From: Chloroflexota bacterium
GTDB lineage: Bacteria; Chloroflexota; Dehalococcoidia; Lucifugimonadales; Lucifugimonadaceae
Direction of reading: 5' to 3'
Length of the DNA stretch: 64,000 nucleotides
Assembly (NCBI GenBank): GCA_002717385.1
Contig: PBDR01000002.1
Location: 52,061-116,060, forward strand
Positions 41,994 through 51,565 of the stretch are shown in pieces. A model generated the notes under the pieces. The model ran no database searches. It was not told the origin of the DNA and worked only from the letters and a program-made list of their open reading frames with translations. Both the position numbers and the translations under genes were made by a program. The first letter of the stretch is position 1, and each line of letters starts with the position of its first letter.

Positions 41994-42848
41994 GTGAATA
42001 ATTATGTAGATTTCGTTTCTATCGGTCATGTTTCCTATGATATTAATGAATATTCTGATGGATCTATTGTCAAAAATCCTGGTGGAGCTGTAGCTTATGC
42101 GTCAGTATTAGCATTAAATCATGGAATGAAGCCTGGGATTATCACTGCTTGTGGTGATGATTATGATTATGAGATTTTTCTACCAAATATTAAAGTGTGC
42201 GCTTCAAAAAGTCTACATACCACGACTTTTATGAATGATTATAGAGCTGATATTAGGAAACAAGCTATAATGTACAATTCAAATAAAATAACAAAAAATT
42301 TAATCCCTATAAATTGGACGAAACCTAAAATATTTTTTGCAGGACCTTTATTACATGAAATCCCAAAATCATCTATTGGATGGATCCAAGCTGATTTTTC
42401 ATATATAGTTCCCCAAGGTTGGTTCAGAAAGTGGAATCATGAAGGAATAATTAGCATACAAGGGAATTTATCTGATTTAAAATTTAATCACCGATGGGAT
42501 TTATTAGTTTTATCCGAAGAAGAATCAAAAAGTTTTACTAAAGAACAATTGTTAGATTGTGGAAAGATAGTTTGCATTACAAAATCTTCTAATGGCGCAA
42601 AAATTTATTGTGAAACTGGTGAAAATTATTTTATTCCATCCTACACAGTTAAAGATTTAGATCCTACTGGAGCAGGGGATATTTGGGCTACTGCAATGGC
42701 AATTAAATTACATTCTGGTTCTAAACCAATTGACGCCGGTTATTATGCTTCAGCAGCAGCGGCAATTTCTATTGAATCGATTGGATTACCAAAATTTCTT
42801 TCACCCGAAAACATCGAAAGAAAATTACAAAAAAATAAAATATTGTAA
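41994..42848 (+). CDS. PfkB/ribokinase-family kinase
   Basis: Sugar or nucleoside kinase, 284 residues, shorter than most (300-320). N-terminal NPGGAVAYASVLALNHG (substrate loop), CGDDYDYEI, and the signature DLDPTGAGDIWATAMA with the catalytic Asp and anion-hole GAGD. GTG start. It sits 4 bases after jag, so it may be co-transcribed. Substrate unknown. The region before the ATP site is short and lacks the usual lid strands. Confidence 0.84.
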   Translation: MNNYVDFVSIGHVSYDINEYSDGSIVKNPGGAVAYASVLALNHGMKPGIITACGDDYDYEIFLPNIKVCASKSLHTTTFMNDYRADIRKQAIMYNSNKITKNLIPINWTKPKIFFAGPLLHEIPKSSIGWIQADFSYIVPQGWFRKWNHEGIISIQGNLSDLKFNHRWDLLVLSEEESKSFTKEQLLDCGKIVCITKSSNGAKIYCETGENYFIPSYTVKDLDPTGAGDIWATAMAIKLHSGSKPIDAGYYASAAAAISIESIGLPKFLSPENIERKLQKNKIL

Positions 42849-42868
42849 GAAGATTAGTTTATTTAAAC

Positions 42869-44932
42869 TTACGTAGATTTGTCAAGAAGAGTAATTAAAT
42901 CTATAGTATTTTTTTCCTTTGAATTATAATTTGATTCAATTCCTTCATCCATCATTTGAATACAAAATCCACATGAAACTACTAAAGTATCAGCTCCTGT
43001 AGCTATAAAATCATCCACTCTTTTATGGTTAATCCTTTGCCCACTTTCTTCCATCCACATTCTACCTCCTCCAGCTCCACAACAAAAGCTTTGATTTTTA
43101 TTATTTTGGATTTCAGTAAAATTTAATCCTTTTATAGAACTAATTATTTTTCTAGGTTCGGAGATTAATTCATTGTGTCTTCCTAAGTAACATGAGTCAT
43201 GGTAAGTAAATTTTTTAGAATCGAAAACAGCTTTAGGATTAAGCAAACCATTTTTTATTAATTTTCCAACAAACGATGTATAATGTTCTATTTCGTATTT
43301 GCCTTCAAATTGAGGGTATTCGTTTTTAATTGTATTAAAACAGTGTGGACAAGTTGAAATGATTTTTTTTATTTTATAATTTCTAAATGTCTTAATGTTT
43401 TCTTTTGCTTTAATTTGAAAAAGATACTCATTCCCCATTCTTCTAGCCGGATCTCCTGTACAAGTTTCATTGTTCCCTAGAACAGCAAAGTCTATACTAG
43501 CTTTTTTTAATATTTTTGCCATAGATCTTGTACTTTCAATACCTCTTTTAGTTAATGCCCCTGTACAACCAACCCAAAAAAGAAATTCTGTATTTGGATT
43601 TTCTTCAAAAGTTTTTATCTCCAAACCATCCATCCAAGACATTCTAGTATACTCAGTACCTCTCCAAGGATGCCCCCTTTGTTCTATATTTTCTATAGCG
43701 CTTTGAGCAGAGGAAGGAATAGACGCATCCTCTAATGTTAGAAATCTTCTTAACTCAATTATCGTATCAACTTGATTAATATTGACAGGGCATATATCTA
43801 TACATGCACCACAGGTGAGGCAAGACCAGAGTACTTCATCACCTACAACATCTTTTGCAATAGAAAATTCTGAACTGATCAGGTTTTTTTTATAAGAAAT
43901 CATTTCTTCTTCCATATGATTTCTCATGTCTTGTATGACTTTTCTTGGGGATAGAGGTTTTTTTGTGTTCCAAGCCGGACACATTTCTTCACATCTTCCG
44001 CAATTAGTACAGGAATCATAAGCCATCAATTCGTTCCAAGAAAAATCTTTTAATGTACGTGCACCAAATGATTCAAGTGATTCAAAATCATCCATTGGTT
44101 TTAGTTCACCAGATTTTCTGAAAGACCGGAAAAATATGTTTAATGGAGAAATGTATATATGGGATATATGACTAAATTTAATAGCACCATAAGATAATCC
44201 AACTGTAAATAAAATTGCATGTGACCACCAAAAAGATCTATGTAGTATTTCCATTGCTGGCACAGAAATTTCTAATAGTATAAAAGATTTTGCAAATAAC
44301 CATCCAATAATTGACCATTTGGCATTATCAGGATTAAATAATTCTGAATAAGGATTAAGTTCAGTAGATCCAATCCTTAATCCTTCCAAAATAAAACCGG
44401 ATAAAATTAGTAAGGCTAAAATTATCAGAATCATTGTGTCATCTAACATTGTATTTAACCTAGATGGTCTAATTACATATCTTCTCCACACAGCCATTGC
44501 GATTCCCACCGTGGCTAATAATCCCCCCAAATCCCAAATTAAACCCATTTCTACCCGATATGGTGCTGTTGGGAAAATTACACCAAAATACTTATGAAAA
44601 TTGAATTCTATTGCACCTATAGTTGTAGCTATAAATAAAATAATAAATCCCCAAAATATTGATAAGTGCATTATTGCGGGATACATATGTCTCTTTTTCG
44701 AAAATTTTTTATGAGCGAGTAATCCGATAGAAATTTCTTTATAGAATCTATGTATTCGATTTAAATATTTTTTTTGTTCGATTTTTTTTGTTCCGATTTG
44801 CCATAATTTTATCCTTCTAATTATTCCGTAAAAAATAAAGGCTAAACATATAGGAGCAGAAAGGTAGACTAACATTCCAAAGAGAGGGTATCCTATATTC
44901 CAAAAGTCAGGCCTACCTGGGAGTTCAAACAT
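42869..44932 (-). CDS. Membrane-bound Fe-S oxidoreductase, HdrD/DsrK-like
   Basis: A 687-residue electron-transfer protein: an N-terminal part with five or six helices like the nitrate-reductase gamma cytochrome b (about 10-275, with His residues for heme), a two-cluster ferredoxin domain (CTNCGRCEEMCP at about 308; CLTCGACIDICPVN at about 372) and two CCG-type repeats (STCPHCFNTIKNEYP; SFCCGAGGGRMWMEE with SCGFC after it). This is the layout of heterodisulfide-reductase-like complexes that link a soluble donor with quinone. Partner subunits are not nearby; the neighbouring gene is a prenyltransferase, 6 bases away. Partner and donor unknown. Confidence 0.87.
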   Translation of the reverse strand: MFELPGRPDFWNIGYPLFGMLVYLSAPICLAFIFYGIIRRIKLWQIGTKKIEQKKYLNRIHRFYKEISIGLLAHKKFSKKRHMYPAIMHLSIFWGFIILFIATTIGAIEFNFHKYFGVIFPTAPYRVEMGLIWDLGGLLATVGIAMAVWRRYVIRPSRLNTMLDDTMILIILALLILSGFILEGLRIGSTELNPYSELFNPDNAKWSIIGWLFAKSFILLEISVPAMEILHRSFWWSHAILFTVGLSYGAIKFSHISHIYISPLNIFFRSFRKSGELKPMDDFESLESFGARTLKDFSWNELMAYDSCTNCGRCEEMCPAWNTKKPLSPRKVIQDMRNHMEEEMISYKKNLISSEFSIAKDVVGDEVLWSCLTCGACIDICPVNINQVDTIIELRRFLTLEDASIPSSAQSAIENIEQRGHPWRGTEYTRMSWMDGLEIKTFEENPNTEFLFWVGCTGALTKRGIESTRSMAKILKKASIDFAVLGNNETCTGDPARRMGNEYLFQIKAKENIKTFRNYKIKKIISTCPHCFNTIKNEYPQFEGKYEIEHYTSFVGKLIKNGLLNPKAVFDSKKFTYHDSCYLGRHNELISEPRKIISSIKGLNFTEIQNNKNQSFCCGAGGGRMWMEESGQRINHKRVDDFIATGADTLVVSCGFCIQMMDEGIESNYNSKEKNTIDLITLLDKST

Positions 44933-44938
44933 ATTAAG

Positions 44939-45907
44939 TTACCTACCTAATAATAATATTGAAGATGAAATTATCAACCATAAAATGATATTAACCAAAA
45001 GTGGTAAATCAGTCATTAAAATTTCTTCAGGTTTTTCTCCTAAATGGTTTTTATGAATTAAATATAAATATCTAAAAACTCCAAAAAAAACAAATGGGAT
45101 AGTTAACATCATGGAATTGTTATTTGGGAGGTTGGTTTGTGGAGAGGAATAGCTAAAACTATATAATGTGTAAGAAAACAAAGTTGCAGTAGCTACAATA
45201 TTAATTAAAGTATCCAATAAAGGTATAGTGTAATTATCTAAAGTTTTACGTGCTTTAAGCTTCAAAGTGTGGGAATTTATTAATTCACCTCTTCTTTTCG
45301 CTAATGCTAAAAATAAGGCTCCCAAACCTGTAATTATGTATAACCATGGAGAAATAGTTAGGTTCAATATTTCAGGACTTTCTTCAAAATGAATCGAAGA
45401 GTTATTTATTGCTATTGAACCTGCTACAGCTCTAAGAATAAATCCTGTTGAGATTGCAACTACATCTATTATTACGAAATTCTTGAGGGATAAACTATAA
45501 AGTATGTTAAGTATAGTAAATGCAAGACTTATAATGATTAACTCGTAGTTGGTTAAATAGCATATAAAATTACCTAAAATACATAAAAATATAGACCATA
45601 AGCGAGCTGATAATAAAGAAATCTGTCCTTTTGCAATAGGACGATTTTTTTTGAAAGGATGAATTTTATCACTATCCTTATCTATAGAATCATTAAAGAA
45701 GTAAATCGATGCAGAAAGTAAAAAAAACGCAATCATTGTAAATATTGCCTTCATACATATATTAAACATTCCAAAATAATCTTCTTGACTGAACCAAATA
45801 TTTATCGTAAAAAAAAGAGGAACCAAAACCAAAATGTTTTTTAGGGATTGATTTATTCTAAAAGTTTGTATTATTGGGGATATATTTTTATATATATTTG
45901 AAAACAT
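44939..45907 (-). CDS. UbiA-family prenyltransferase, decaprenyl-phosphate phosphoribosyltransferase-like
   Basis: Membrane aromatic/polyprenyl transferase, 322 residues with eight or nine helices. The metal-binding motif is FNDSIDKDSDKIHPFKKNRPI (N72, D73, D76, D80), then the second Asp region about residue 150-200. The HPxKxxRPIAxG sequence is the one typical of 5-phosphoribosyl-1-pyrophosphate: decaprenyl-phosphate transferases (mycobacterial Rv3806c), which start cell-wall arabinan synthesis, but a quinone-pathway role cannot be excluded. It lies 6 bases upstream of the HdrD-like gene and divergent from tlyA (38-base gap). Confidence 0.82.
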   Translation of the reverse strand: MFSNIYKNISPIIQTFRINQSLKNILVLVPLFFTINIWFSQEDYFGMFNICMKAIFTMIAFFLLSASIYFFNDSIDKDSDKIHPFKKNRPIAKGQISLLSARLWSIFLCILGNFICYLTNYELIIISLAFTILNILYSLSLKNFVIIDVVAISTGFILRAVAGSIAINNSSIHFEESPEILNLTISPWLYIITGLGALFLALAKRRGELINSHTLKLKARKTLDNYTIPLLDTLINIVATATLFSYTLYSFSYSSPQTNLPNNNSMMLTIPFVFFGVFRYLYLIHKNHLGEKPEEILMTDLPLLVNIILWLIISSSILLLGR

Positions 45908-45945
45908 GTATTTAATTTAAAATATTATTTAACAATATTAAACCT

Positions 45946-46686
45946 TTGAAAAATTTTAATCTTCGGATACGTCTAGATCATGCCTTATATATGAGAGGTT
46001 TTATAGATCAAATCGATGACGCTTTGCCTTTAATTATGTCAGGAAAAATTAAATTACCAGATTTAAGTAAATCTCCGACTCCAGGGCTTATGATATCAAT
46101 AGATACAAAAATAAATCTACAACAGAACAATTTTTATGTTTCAAGAGGAGGAGAAAAATTATCAAATGCAATTAAATATTTTAATCTTTCAGTGTTAGAT
46201 TTAATTTGCATGGATGTGGGAGCATCTACAGGAGGTTTTACAGACTGTTTACTAAAAAATGGAGCATCAAAAGTCTATTCTATAGATGTCGGAAGAGGAC
46301 AATTGCATAATAAATTATCTAAAGATCAAAGAGTAATTTCTATGGAAAGAACAAATGCAAGGAAGAAATTTTCTTTGCCAGAGAAAGTAGATTTAATTGT
46401 AATTGATGTATCTTTTATTTCATTAAAATTAATTTTACCGTCAGTAATTGAACACTTAAAATTAAATTCAAATATTCTTGTTTTATACAAGCCTCAATTT
46501 GAATTAAGTAAAGATGAAATACCTAGAAGAGGAGTGATAAAAAACTATATATCTATTGCAGAAGGTTTGGGGTTGTTTATAAATTGGTGTTTACTAAATA
46601 AGATTAATGTTAAGGGAATTACAAATTCAAATATTAGAGGCAGATTAGGAAATAAAGAAATATTTGTATTATTAAATAATTCATAA
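45946..46686 (+). CDS. tlyA: TlyA-family rRNA 2'-O-methyltransferase
   Basis: SAM-dependent methyltransferase of 16S and 23S rRNA cytidines (TlyA), 246 residues. N-terminal S4 RNA-binding domain (RIRLDHALYMRGFIDQI), then FtsJ-like fold: DVGASTGGFTDCLLKNGA (SAM), YSIDVGRGQLH, catalytic Lys in LYKPQFEL. TTG start; no ATG is close. Shared gap with the divergent UbiA-like gene is 38 bases. It was once called hemolysin; the rRNA modification role is the well supported one. Confidence 0.9.
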   Translation: MKNFNLRIRLDHALYMRGFIDQIDDALPLIMSGKIKLPDLSKSPTPGLMISIDTKINLQQNNFYVSRGGEKLSNAIKYFNLSVLDLICMDVGASTGGFTDCLLKNGASKVYSIDVGRGQLHNKLSKDQRVISMERTNARKKFSLPEKVDLIVIDVSFISLKLILPSVIEHLKLNSNILVLYKPQFELSKDEIPRRGVIKNYISIAEGLGLFINWCLLNKINVKGITNSNIRGRLGNKEIFVLLNNS

Positions 46687-46771
46687 AAAAAATTATAAAT
46701 ACCCAAATATTTTTAGTATTAATTATCTAGTTTAAGCAAAAATTATTTTAGGGAAAAAAAATATATCAATA

Positions 46772-48211
46772 ATGCATTTCAGAAGTAACAAAGATCAATT
46801 ATTTACTAATGATTCTCCTCGTGAGGCATGTGGAGTGATAGGTGTTTATGTTCCAGAAATGGAAGTGTCAAAAACTGTATTTTTTGGTCTTTTTGCTTTA
46901 CAACATAGAGGACAAGAAAGTGCTGGTATAGCTGTTTCAAATGGAGAGAATATTCGCATACATTCTAAAATGGGACTAGTCTCTCAAGTTTTTAGAGAAG
47001 ATGATTTAGAATATCTTAAAGGCTTTTTAGGTATTGGTCATACAAGATATTCAACAATGGGTGGAAGTAAAATTTCTAATGCACAGCCATTGATTGTAGA
47101 TGGGATTAGAGGTAATTTAGCTGTTGCGCATAATGGTAATGTAATTAATGCAGATATATTAAGGGAAGAAATAACTAAAGAATGGGGTGTAACTTTTGAA
47201 AGATCTTCTGATACTGAAGTGATAGCTGAATTATACGCTAATACCCCTGGTAAAGACTGGTTTGATGTGTCTTCAACAATAATGCGTCGTTTATCAGGAG
47301 CATATTCATTGGTTATAATGAACAAAAATGAGTTAATTGCAGTTAGGGACCCATTAGGTATAAGACCTTTGTGTTTGGGAAAATTAAAAAATGGCTGGAT
47401 TGTGGCTTCAGAGACTGTTGCATTAGATAATATTGGAGCAGAATTTATAAGAGAATTAGAAAATGGCGAAACTGTAGTAATTAATGAAAATGGCATTAAA
47501 TCTGAAATTTGGTCTGGTAGAAGAAATTCTCATGCAATGTGTATATTTGAACATGTATATTTTGCTCGTCCTGACTCTATAATTGACGGAAAATTAACTT
47601 ATCAAACTAGATTAAAAATGGGTTCTGAACTTTGGAAAGAATCACCAATTTCTGCAGATTTTGTTACAGGAGTTCCTGATTCATCCACACCCCATGCTGT
47701 AGGGTTGGCAAGAGAATCAGGAATTCCGTATTTAGAAACTTTAATAAAAAACAGGTATGTGGGTAGAACTTTCATTCAACCAGACCAAACAGTTAGGGAT
47801 ACGGACGTTAAAATGAAATTTAACGTTTTGAAATCAGTGGTTAAAAATAAAAAATTTATAGTTGTTGATGATTCTATTGTTCGGAGTACAACTATTAAAC
47901 GAGTAGTTTCATTGTTAAGAGATGCTGGAGCATCAGAAGTGCATGTAAGGGTAGCTGCACCTCCAATTAAATCCACTTGTCATTTTGGAGTAGATATGGC
48001 TACTTTGAATGAATTAATAGCCTACAATATGACAAATGATCAAATTAAAACCAAAATTGGTGCTGATTCATTAAGTTATTTATCGCTGGAAGGGTTACTC
48101 AAATCTGTCGAAGGATCTGAAAATACTTATTGTAGAGGATGTTTTACAGGGGAGTATCCTATACCAGTTCAATTGGAAATGGATAAGTTCTCTTTTGAAA
48201 AAAATGAGTAG
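46772..48211 (+). CDS. purF: Amidophosphoribosyltransferase
   Basis: First step of purine synthesis: PRPP + Gln to phosphoribosylamine. A 19-residue propeptide is removed to expose Cys20 (CGVIGVY) as N-terminal nucleophile. FALQHRGQESAG is the glutaminase motif; PRPP loop VVDDSIVRSTT. The four Fe-S Cys of the Bacillus type are present (MCIFEHVYFARPD, TCHFGVDM, YCRGC), so it is an oxygen-sensitive [4Fe-4S] enzyme. 479 residues. No Shine-Dalgarno at good distance; the 85-base leader shows no purine riboswitch. Confidence 0.95.
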   Translation: MHFRSNKDQLFTNDSPREACGVIGVYVPEMEVSKTVFFGLFALQHRGQESAGIAVSNGENIRIHSKMGLVSQVFREDDLEYLKGFLGIGHTRYSTMGGSKISNAQPLIVDGIRGNLAVAHNGNVINADILREEITKEWGVTFERSSDTEVIAELYANTPGKDWFDVSSTIMRRLSGAYSLVIMNKNELIAVRDPLGIRPLCLGKLKNGWIVASETVALDNIGAEFIRELENGETVVINENGIKSEIWSGRRNSHAMCIFEHVYFARPDSIIDGKLTYQTRLKMGSELWKESPISADFVTGVPDSSTPHAVGLARESGIPYLETLIKNRYVGRTFIQPDQTVRDTDVKMKFNVLKSVVKNKKFIVVDDSIVRSTTIKRVVSLLRDAGASEVHVRVAAPPIKSTCHFGVDMATLNELIAYNMTNDQIKTKIGADSLSYLSLEGLLKSVEGSENTYCRGCFTGEYPIPVQLEMDKFSFEKNE

Positions 48212-48247
48212 TAAATCTATAGGAATTCTTGAAACTTTTTACTCTTT

Positions 48248-49279
48248 ATGAAAAAAAATTTTAAATCCAAGACATATAGCGATGCAGGGGTAGATTTAGA
48301 TGCTGCAGCTAAGATTAAAGAAAAGATCATGCATCTAACTCATCCAACTTTAGGTAAGAATGTTTTTTCTGGTGCTGGAGGTTTTGGAGGGGTGATTGAT
48401 GCCGATCCTAAATCAAATTTTTTGTTGGTTTCTAGTACTGATAGTGTAGGAACAAAACAAAAAATTGCTGAGGCAATGCAGATTCATAATACTATTGGAA
48501 TTGATATAGTTAACCACTGTATTAATGATATTTTACCTTCTGGGGCTACACCTTTATTTTTTCTTGATTATATAGGAATTTCTAACTTTAACACTGAAAT
48601 AATTTCAGAAATAGTTGATGGATTATCCTTTGCTTGTCAAACTTCTGGGATTTCTTTAATTGGTGGTGAAACTGCAACTTTACCTGGGATTTATCATGAT
48701 AATGATTATGATTTAGTAGGATTTATTGTTGGGATGGTTGAACGTAAAAATTTGATTACCCAAAAAAAAGTTTCAAAAGGAGATGTACTAATAGGATTAC
48801 CATCGTCAGGATTGCATACGAATGGATATTCATTTGTGCGTTCAATTTTTGAAATTGATAATAACCCAACTGTTTTAAATGATAGAGTTCCAGGTACGTC
48901 AGAAAGTTTAGGTGAAATTTTATTAAAACCTCATAGAAGTTATCTTGAGTCATTTAAAAGTAATTTTAATTTTATAAATGGCTTATCACATATAACCGGT
49001 GGTAGTTTCAACAAAAATTTACCTCGTGTAATTCCAGATTATTTATCTGTAGATTTGGATTTATCTTCTTGGGAACCTCCAGCTATATTTAAATATATTC
49101 AAAGTTCAGGTAATGTTACAGATGAAGAAATGTACAGGGTTTTTAATATGGGAGTTGGGATGATTGCAATTGTTAGTGAAGATAATGCTAGTGTTATGAT
49201 TGAAAAATTAAACGATTCATGGATTATTGGGGAAATTGTTAAAAGAGTAGATAAGAGAGGGGTAAATTTTTTAGATTGA
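48248..49279 (+). CDS. purM: Phosphoribosylformylglycinamidine cyclo-ligase (AIR synthase)
   Basis: ATP-dependent ring closure of FGAM to AIR. Motifs: YSDAGVDLDAAAKIK, SSTDSVGTKQKIAE, IVNHCINDILPSGATPLFFLDYIG, GGETATLPGIYHDNDYDLVGF, GLPSSGLHTNGYS, all as in PurM. 343 residues. It lies 36 bases after purF and overlaps purH by 4 bases (TTGA). Confidence 0.95.
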   Translation: MKKNFKSKTYSDAGVDLDAAAKIKEKIMHLTHPTLGKNVFSGAGGFGGVIDADPKSNFLLVSSTDSVGTKQKIAEAMQIHNTIGIDIVNHCINDILPSGATPLFFLDYIGISNFNTEIISEIVDGLSFACQTSGISLIGGETATLPGIYHDNDYDLVGFIVGMVERKNLITQKKVSKGDVLIGLPSSGLHTNGYSFVRSIFEIDNNPTVLNDRVPGTSESLGEILLKPHRSYLESFKSNFNFINGLSHITGGSFNKNLPRVIPDYLSVDLDLSSWEPPAIFKYIQSSGNVTDEEMYRVFNMGVGMIAIVSEDNASVMIEKLNDSWIIGEIVKRVDKRGVNFLD

Positions 49280-50799
49280 GAGCTTTAATATCTGTTTCAG
49301 ACAAAAGAGGGATTTTAGATTTTTCTAAATTATTATTATCATTAGGTTGTGAGATAATCAGTACTGGTGGTACATCTGAATATTTGACAAAAAATAAAAT
49401 TCCAGTAGTAGACATTTCTGAAATAACGTCTTTCCCTGAAATTTTAGGAGGAAGAGTTAAGACACTTCATCCTAAAATACATGGTGGAATCCTTGCTAAA
49501 CGTAACAAAAATTTACATGTGAAGGAAATGAATGAACTGGGTATAGTTGGTATAGATATAGTTGTAAATAATTTATATCCATTTCAACAGACAATTTCTG
49601 ATAGGGATGTTTTATTTCAAGAAGCTTTAGAAAATATTGATATTGGTGGTCCAGCCATGACGAGGGCTGCCGCAAAAAATTTTGAAGACGTATTAATCAT
49701 TGTTGACCCAGAAGATTATGATAATGTAGGAAAAATTTTGATTAATGGTAAGGTTGATTATAAATTACGATGTTATTTGGCATCAAAAGCTTTTAGGCAT
49801 ACAGCATTTTACGATACTTTGGTTGCAAATTTTTTATCTAATACCGATACAAATTTAAAATTTCCAAATTATCTAACAAGTGGATGGGAATTAGAAAAAA
49901 TTCCTAGATATGGCGAAAATCCTCACCAAAAATCTGCTGTATATAAGTCTCCGAATGAAACTGGAGGGATAGTTAATGCAGAAAAATTACACGGAATTGA
50001 AATGTCTTATCTTAATTATTTTGATGCTGATGCTGCATGGATTTCATGTAATCTATTTGATGAACAATGTGTATCAATAATTAAACATGGGAATCCTTGT
50101 GGGTTATCCGTTAATGATGATCAAACTGAAGCATATAAAAGAGCGGTTAAGAGTGACCCTATTTCAGCTTTTGGAGGAATAGTAGGTTTTAACAAAGAAG
50201 TGACTGAATCTACTGCAAATGAAATGCGTGATCATTTTATAGATGTTATTGTCGCACCTTCATATGAGAAAAATGCTCTTGAAATATTTAAAAAGAGAAA
50301 AAGGACGAGAATTTTACAGGTATCACAAAATAAATTATCAAATTTGATGTTTCGGTCAATTAGTGGAGGAATTTTAGTACAGGAATTTGATCCAAATAAT
50401 GATTCTTCAGAAAATTGGGATGTAGTGACGAAAAAAAAACCTAATAAAAAAATATTTGATGATCTAAAATTTTCTTGGAAAATTTCAAGTTTAATTAAAT
50501 CTAATGCTATTGTAGTGGCTAAAGATAGAACTATTTTAGGTATGGGAGCTGGTCAACCTAATAGATTAAACAGTGTTAAATTGGCGACAAGTTCGTCAGA
50601 AAAAAATTATTACCAAGATAGTGTGCTAGCATCAGATGCATTCTTTCCTTTTCCTGACAATTTAATATTTGCACGAGAAAAGGGGATTAAATCATTTATT
50701 CAACCCGGTGGATCGATTAAAGATCAAGAAATTATAAACGTTGCAAATGAGTTAGGTTTAATCATGGTTTTTACCCATACTAGACATTTTTTACATTAG
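49276..50799 (+). CDS. purH: Bifunctional AICAR formyltransferase/IMP cyclohydrolase
   Basis: Last two steps to IMP. N-terminal MGS-like IMP cyclohydrolase (ALISVSDKRGILDFSKLL, GTSEYLTKN, GRVKTLHPKIHGGIL) and AICARFT with KHGNPCG, AFGGIVGFNKEV, GMGAGQPNR and the ending SDAFFPFPDNL. TTG start overlapping the purM TGA. 507 residues, normal length. Loci purF-purM-purH form one operon here; purN, purL and purD are elsewhere. Confidence 0.94.
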   Translation: MRALISVSDKRGILDFSKLLLSLGCEIISTGGTSEYLTKNKIPVVDISEITSFPEILGGRVKTLHPKIHGGILAKRNKNLHVKEMNELGIVGIDIVVNNLYPFQQTISDRDVLFQEALENIDIGGPAMTRAAAKNFEDVLIIVDPEDYDNVGKILINGKVDYKLRCYLASKAFRHTAFYDTLVANFLSNTDTNLKFPNYLTSGWELEKIPRYGENPHQKSAVYKSPNETGGIVNAEKLHGIEMSYLNYFDADAAWISCNLFDEQCVSIIKHGNPCGLSVNDDQTEAYKRAVKSDPISAFGGIVGFNKEVTESTANEMRDHFIDVIVAPSYEKNALEIFKKRKRTRILQVSQNKLSNLMFRSISGGILVQEFDPNNDSSENWDVVTKKKPNKKIFDDLKFSWKISSLIKSNAIVVAKDRTILGMGAGQPNRLNSVKLATSSSEKNYYQDSVLASDAFFPFPDNLIFAREKGIKSFIQPGGSIKDQEIINVANELGLIMVFTHTRHFLH

Positions 50800-50812
50800 T
50801 TGTTAATGAATT

Positions 50813-51544
50813 ATGATTTCAAGACCTACTGTTGATATTGTTATTCCAGTACTTAATGAAGAAGGTTCTTTACCAATTTGTTTAGAAAAACTTTTAGAAT
50901 ATATTAAATCTCAACCAAGATATGAATGGAATATAACCATTGCTGATAACGGTTCGACAGATTTAACAGGTCAAATAGGACAAGATTTTTCAAAAAATAA
51001 TTTAAATATTAGTTATTTATATTTAAGTGAAAAAGGTCGAGGACGAGCACTAAAATATGCTTGGGCGGAATCAAATTGTGATGTTATGGTTTATATGGAT
51101 GTAGATTTATCAACAAATCTTAATGCTTTGATTTCTCTTGTAGACTCTATATATGTAGATAATTTTGACTTATGTGTCGGATCACGTCTCTCTCAAGAGT
51201 CAAAGGTAGTTGGACGGAAAATGATTCGAGAGGTGATGTCTCGAGGTTACAATTTATTAATCAACATCTTATTCCCTTTTAATGGTTTTTCAGATGCTCA
51301 GTGTGGTTTCAAGGGTGTTTCTAATAAAGTGGTAAATAATATTTTGCCTTATATTAAAGATAATGAATGGTTTTTTGATACTGAACTTTTACTTATGTGT
51401 AAATATAATTCTATGTCATTGAAAGAAATTCCAGTATATTGGAAGGATGATCCGGATACGCGGGTGAAAATTATTTCAACAATATGGAAGGATATTAAAG
51501 GTTTGTTTAGGCTAAGATTTATGGGATTTAATAAAGAATTTTAG
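50813..51544 (+). CDS. Family 2 glycosyltransferase, dolichyl-phosphate glucosyltransferase-like
   Basis: Nucleotide-sugar transferase, 243 residues, GT-A fold. DIVIPVLNEEGSLP, ADNGSTD, MDVDLSTNL (in place of the DxD metal site), and VGSRLSQESKV then QCGFKGVS. No membrane spans. This subgroup usually attaches sugars to polyprenyl phosphate. It follows purH by 13 bases and precedes the nicotinate phosphoribosyltransferase, so it is probably co-transcribed but functionally unrelated. Confidence 0.85.
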   Translation: MISRPTVDIVIPVLNEEGSLPICLEKLLEYIKSQPRYEWNITIADNGSTDLTGQIGQDFSKNNLNISYLYLSEKGRGRALKYAWAESNCDVMVYMDVDLSTNLNALISLVDSIYVDNFDLCVGSRLSQESKVVGRKMIREVMSRGYNLLINILFPFNGFSDAQCGFKGVSNKVVNNILPYIKDNEWFFDTELLLMCKYNSMSLKEIPVYWKDDPDTRVKIISTIWKDIKGLFRLRFMGFNKEF

Positions 51545-51565
51545 TATTCTTTAGTTATCAATACT

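Noticed and set aside
42850..42868. AGTTTA/TAAACT inverted repeat after the PfkB-like gene as a terminator
   Set aside because: Six-base AT-only arms with a 2-base loop are too weak and common in this composition.
46687..46771. Purine riboswitch before purF
   Set aside because: No paired helices with the conserved junction bases are visible in this 85-base AT-rich gap.
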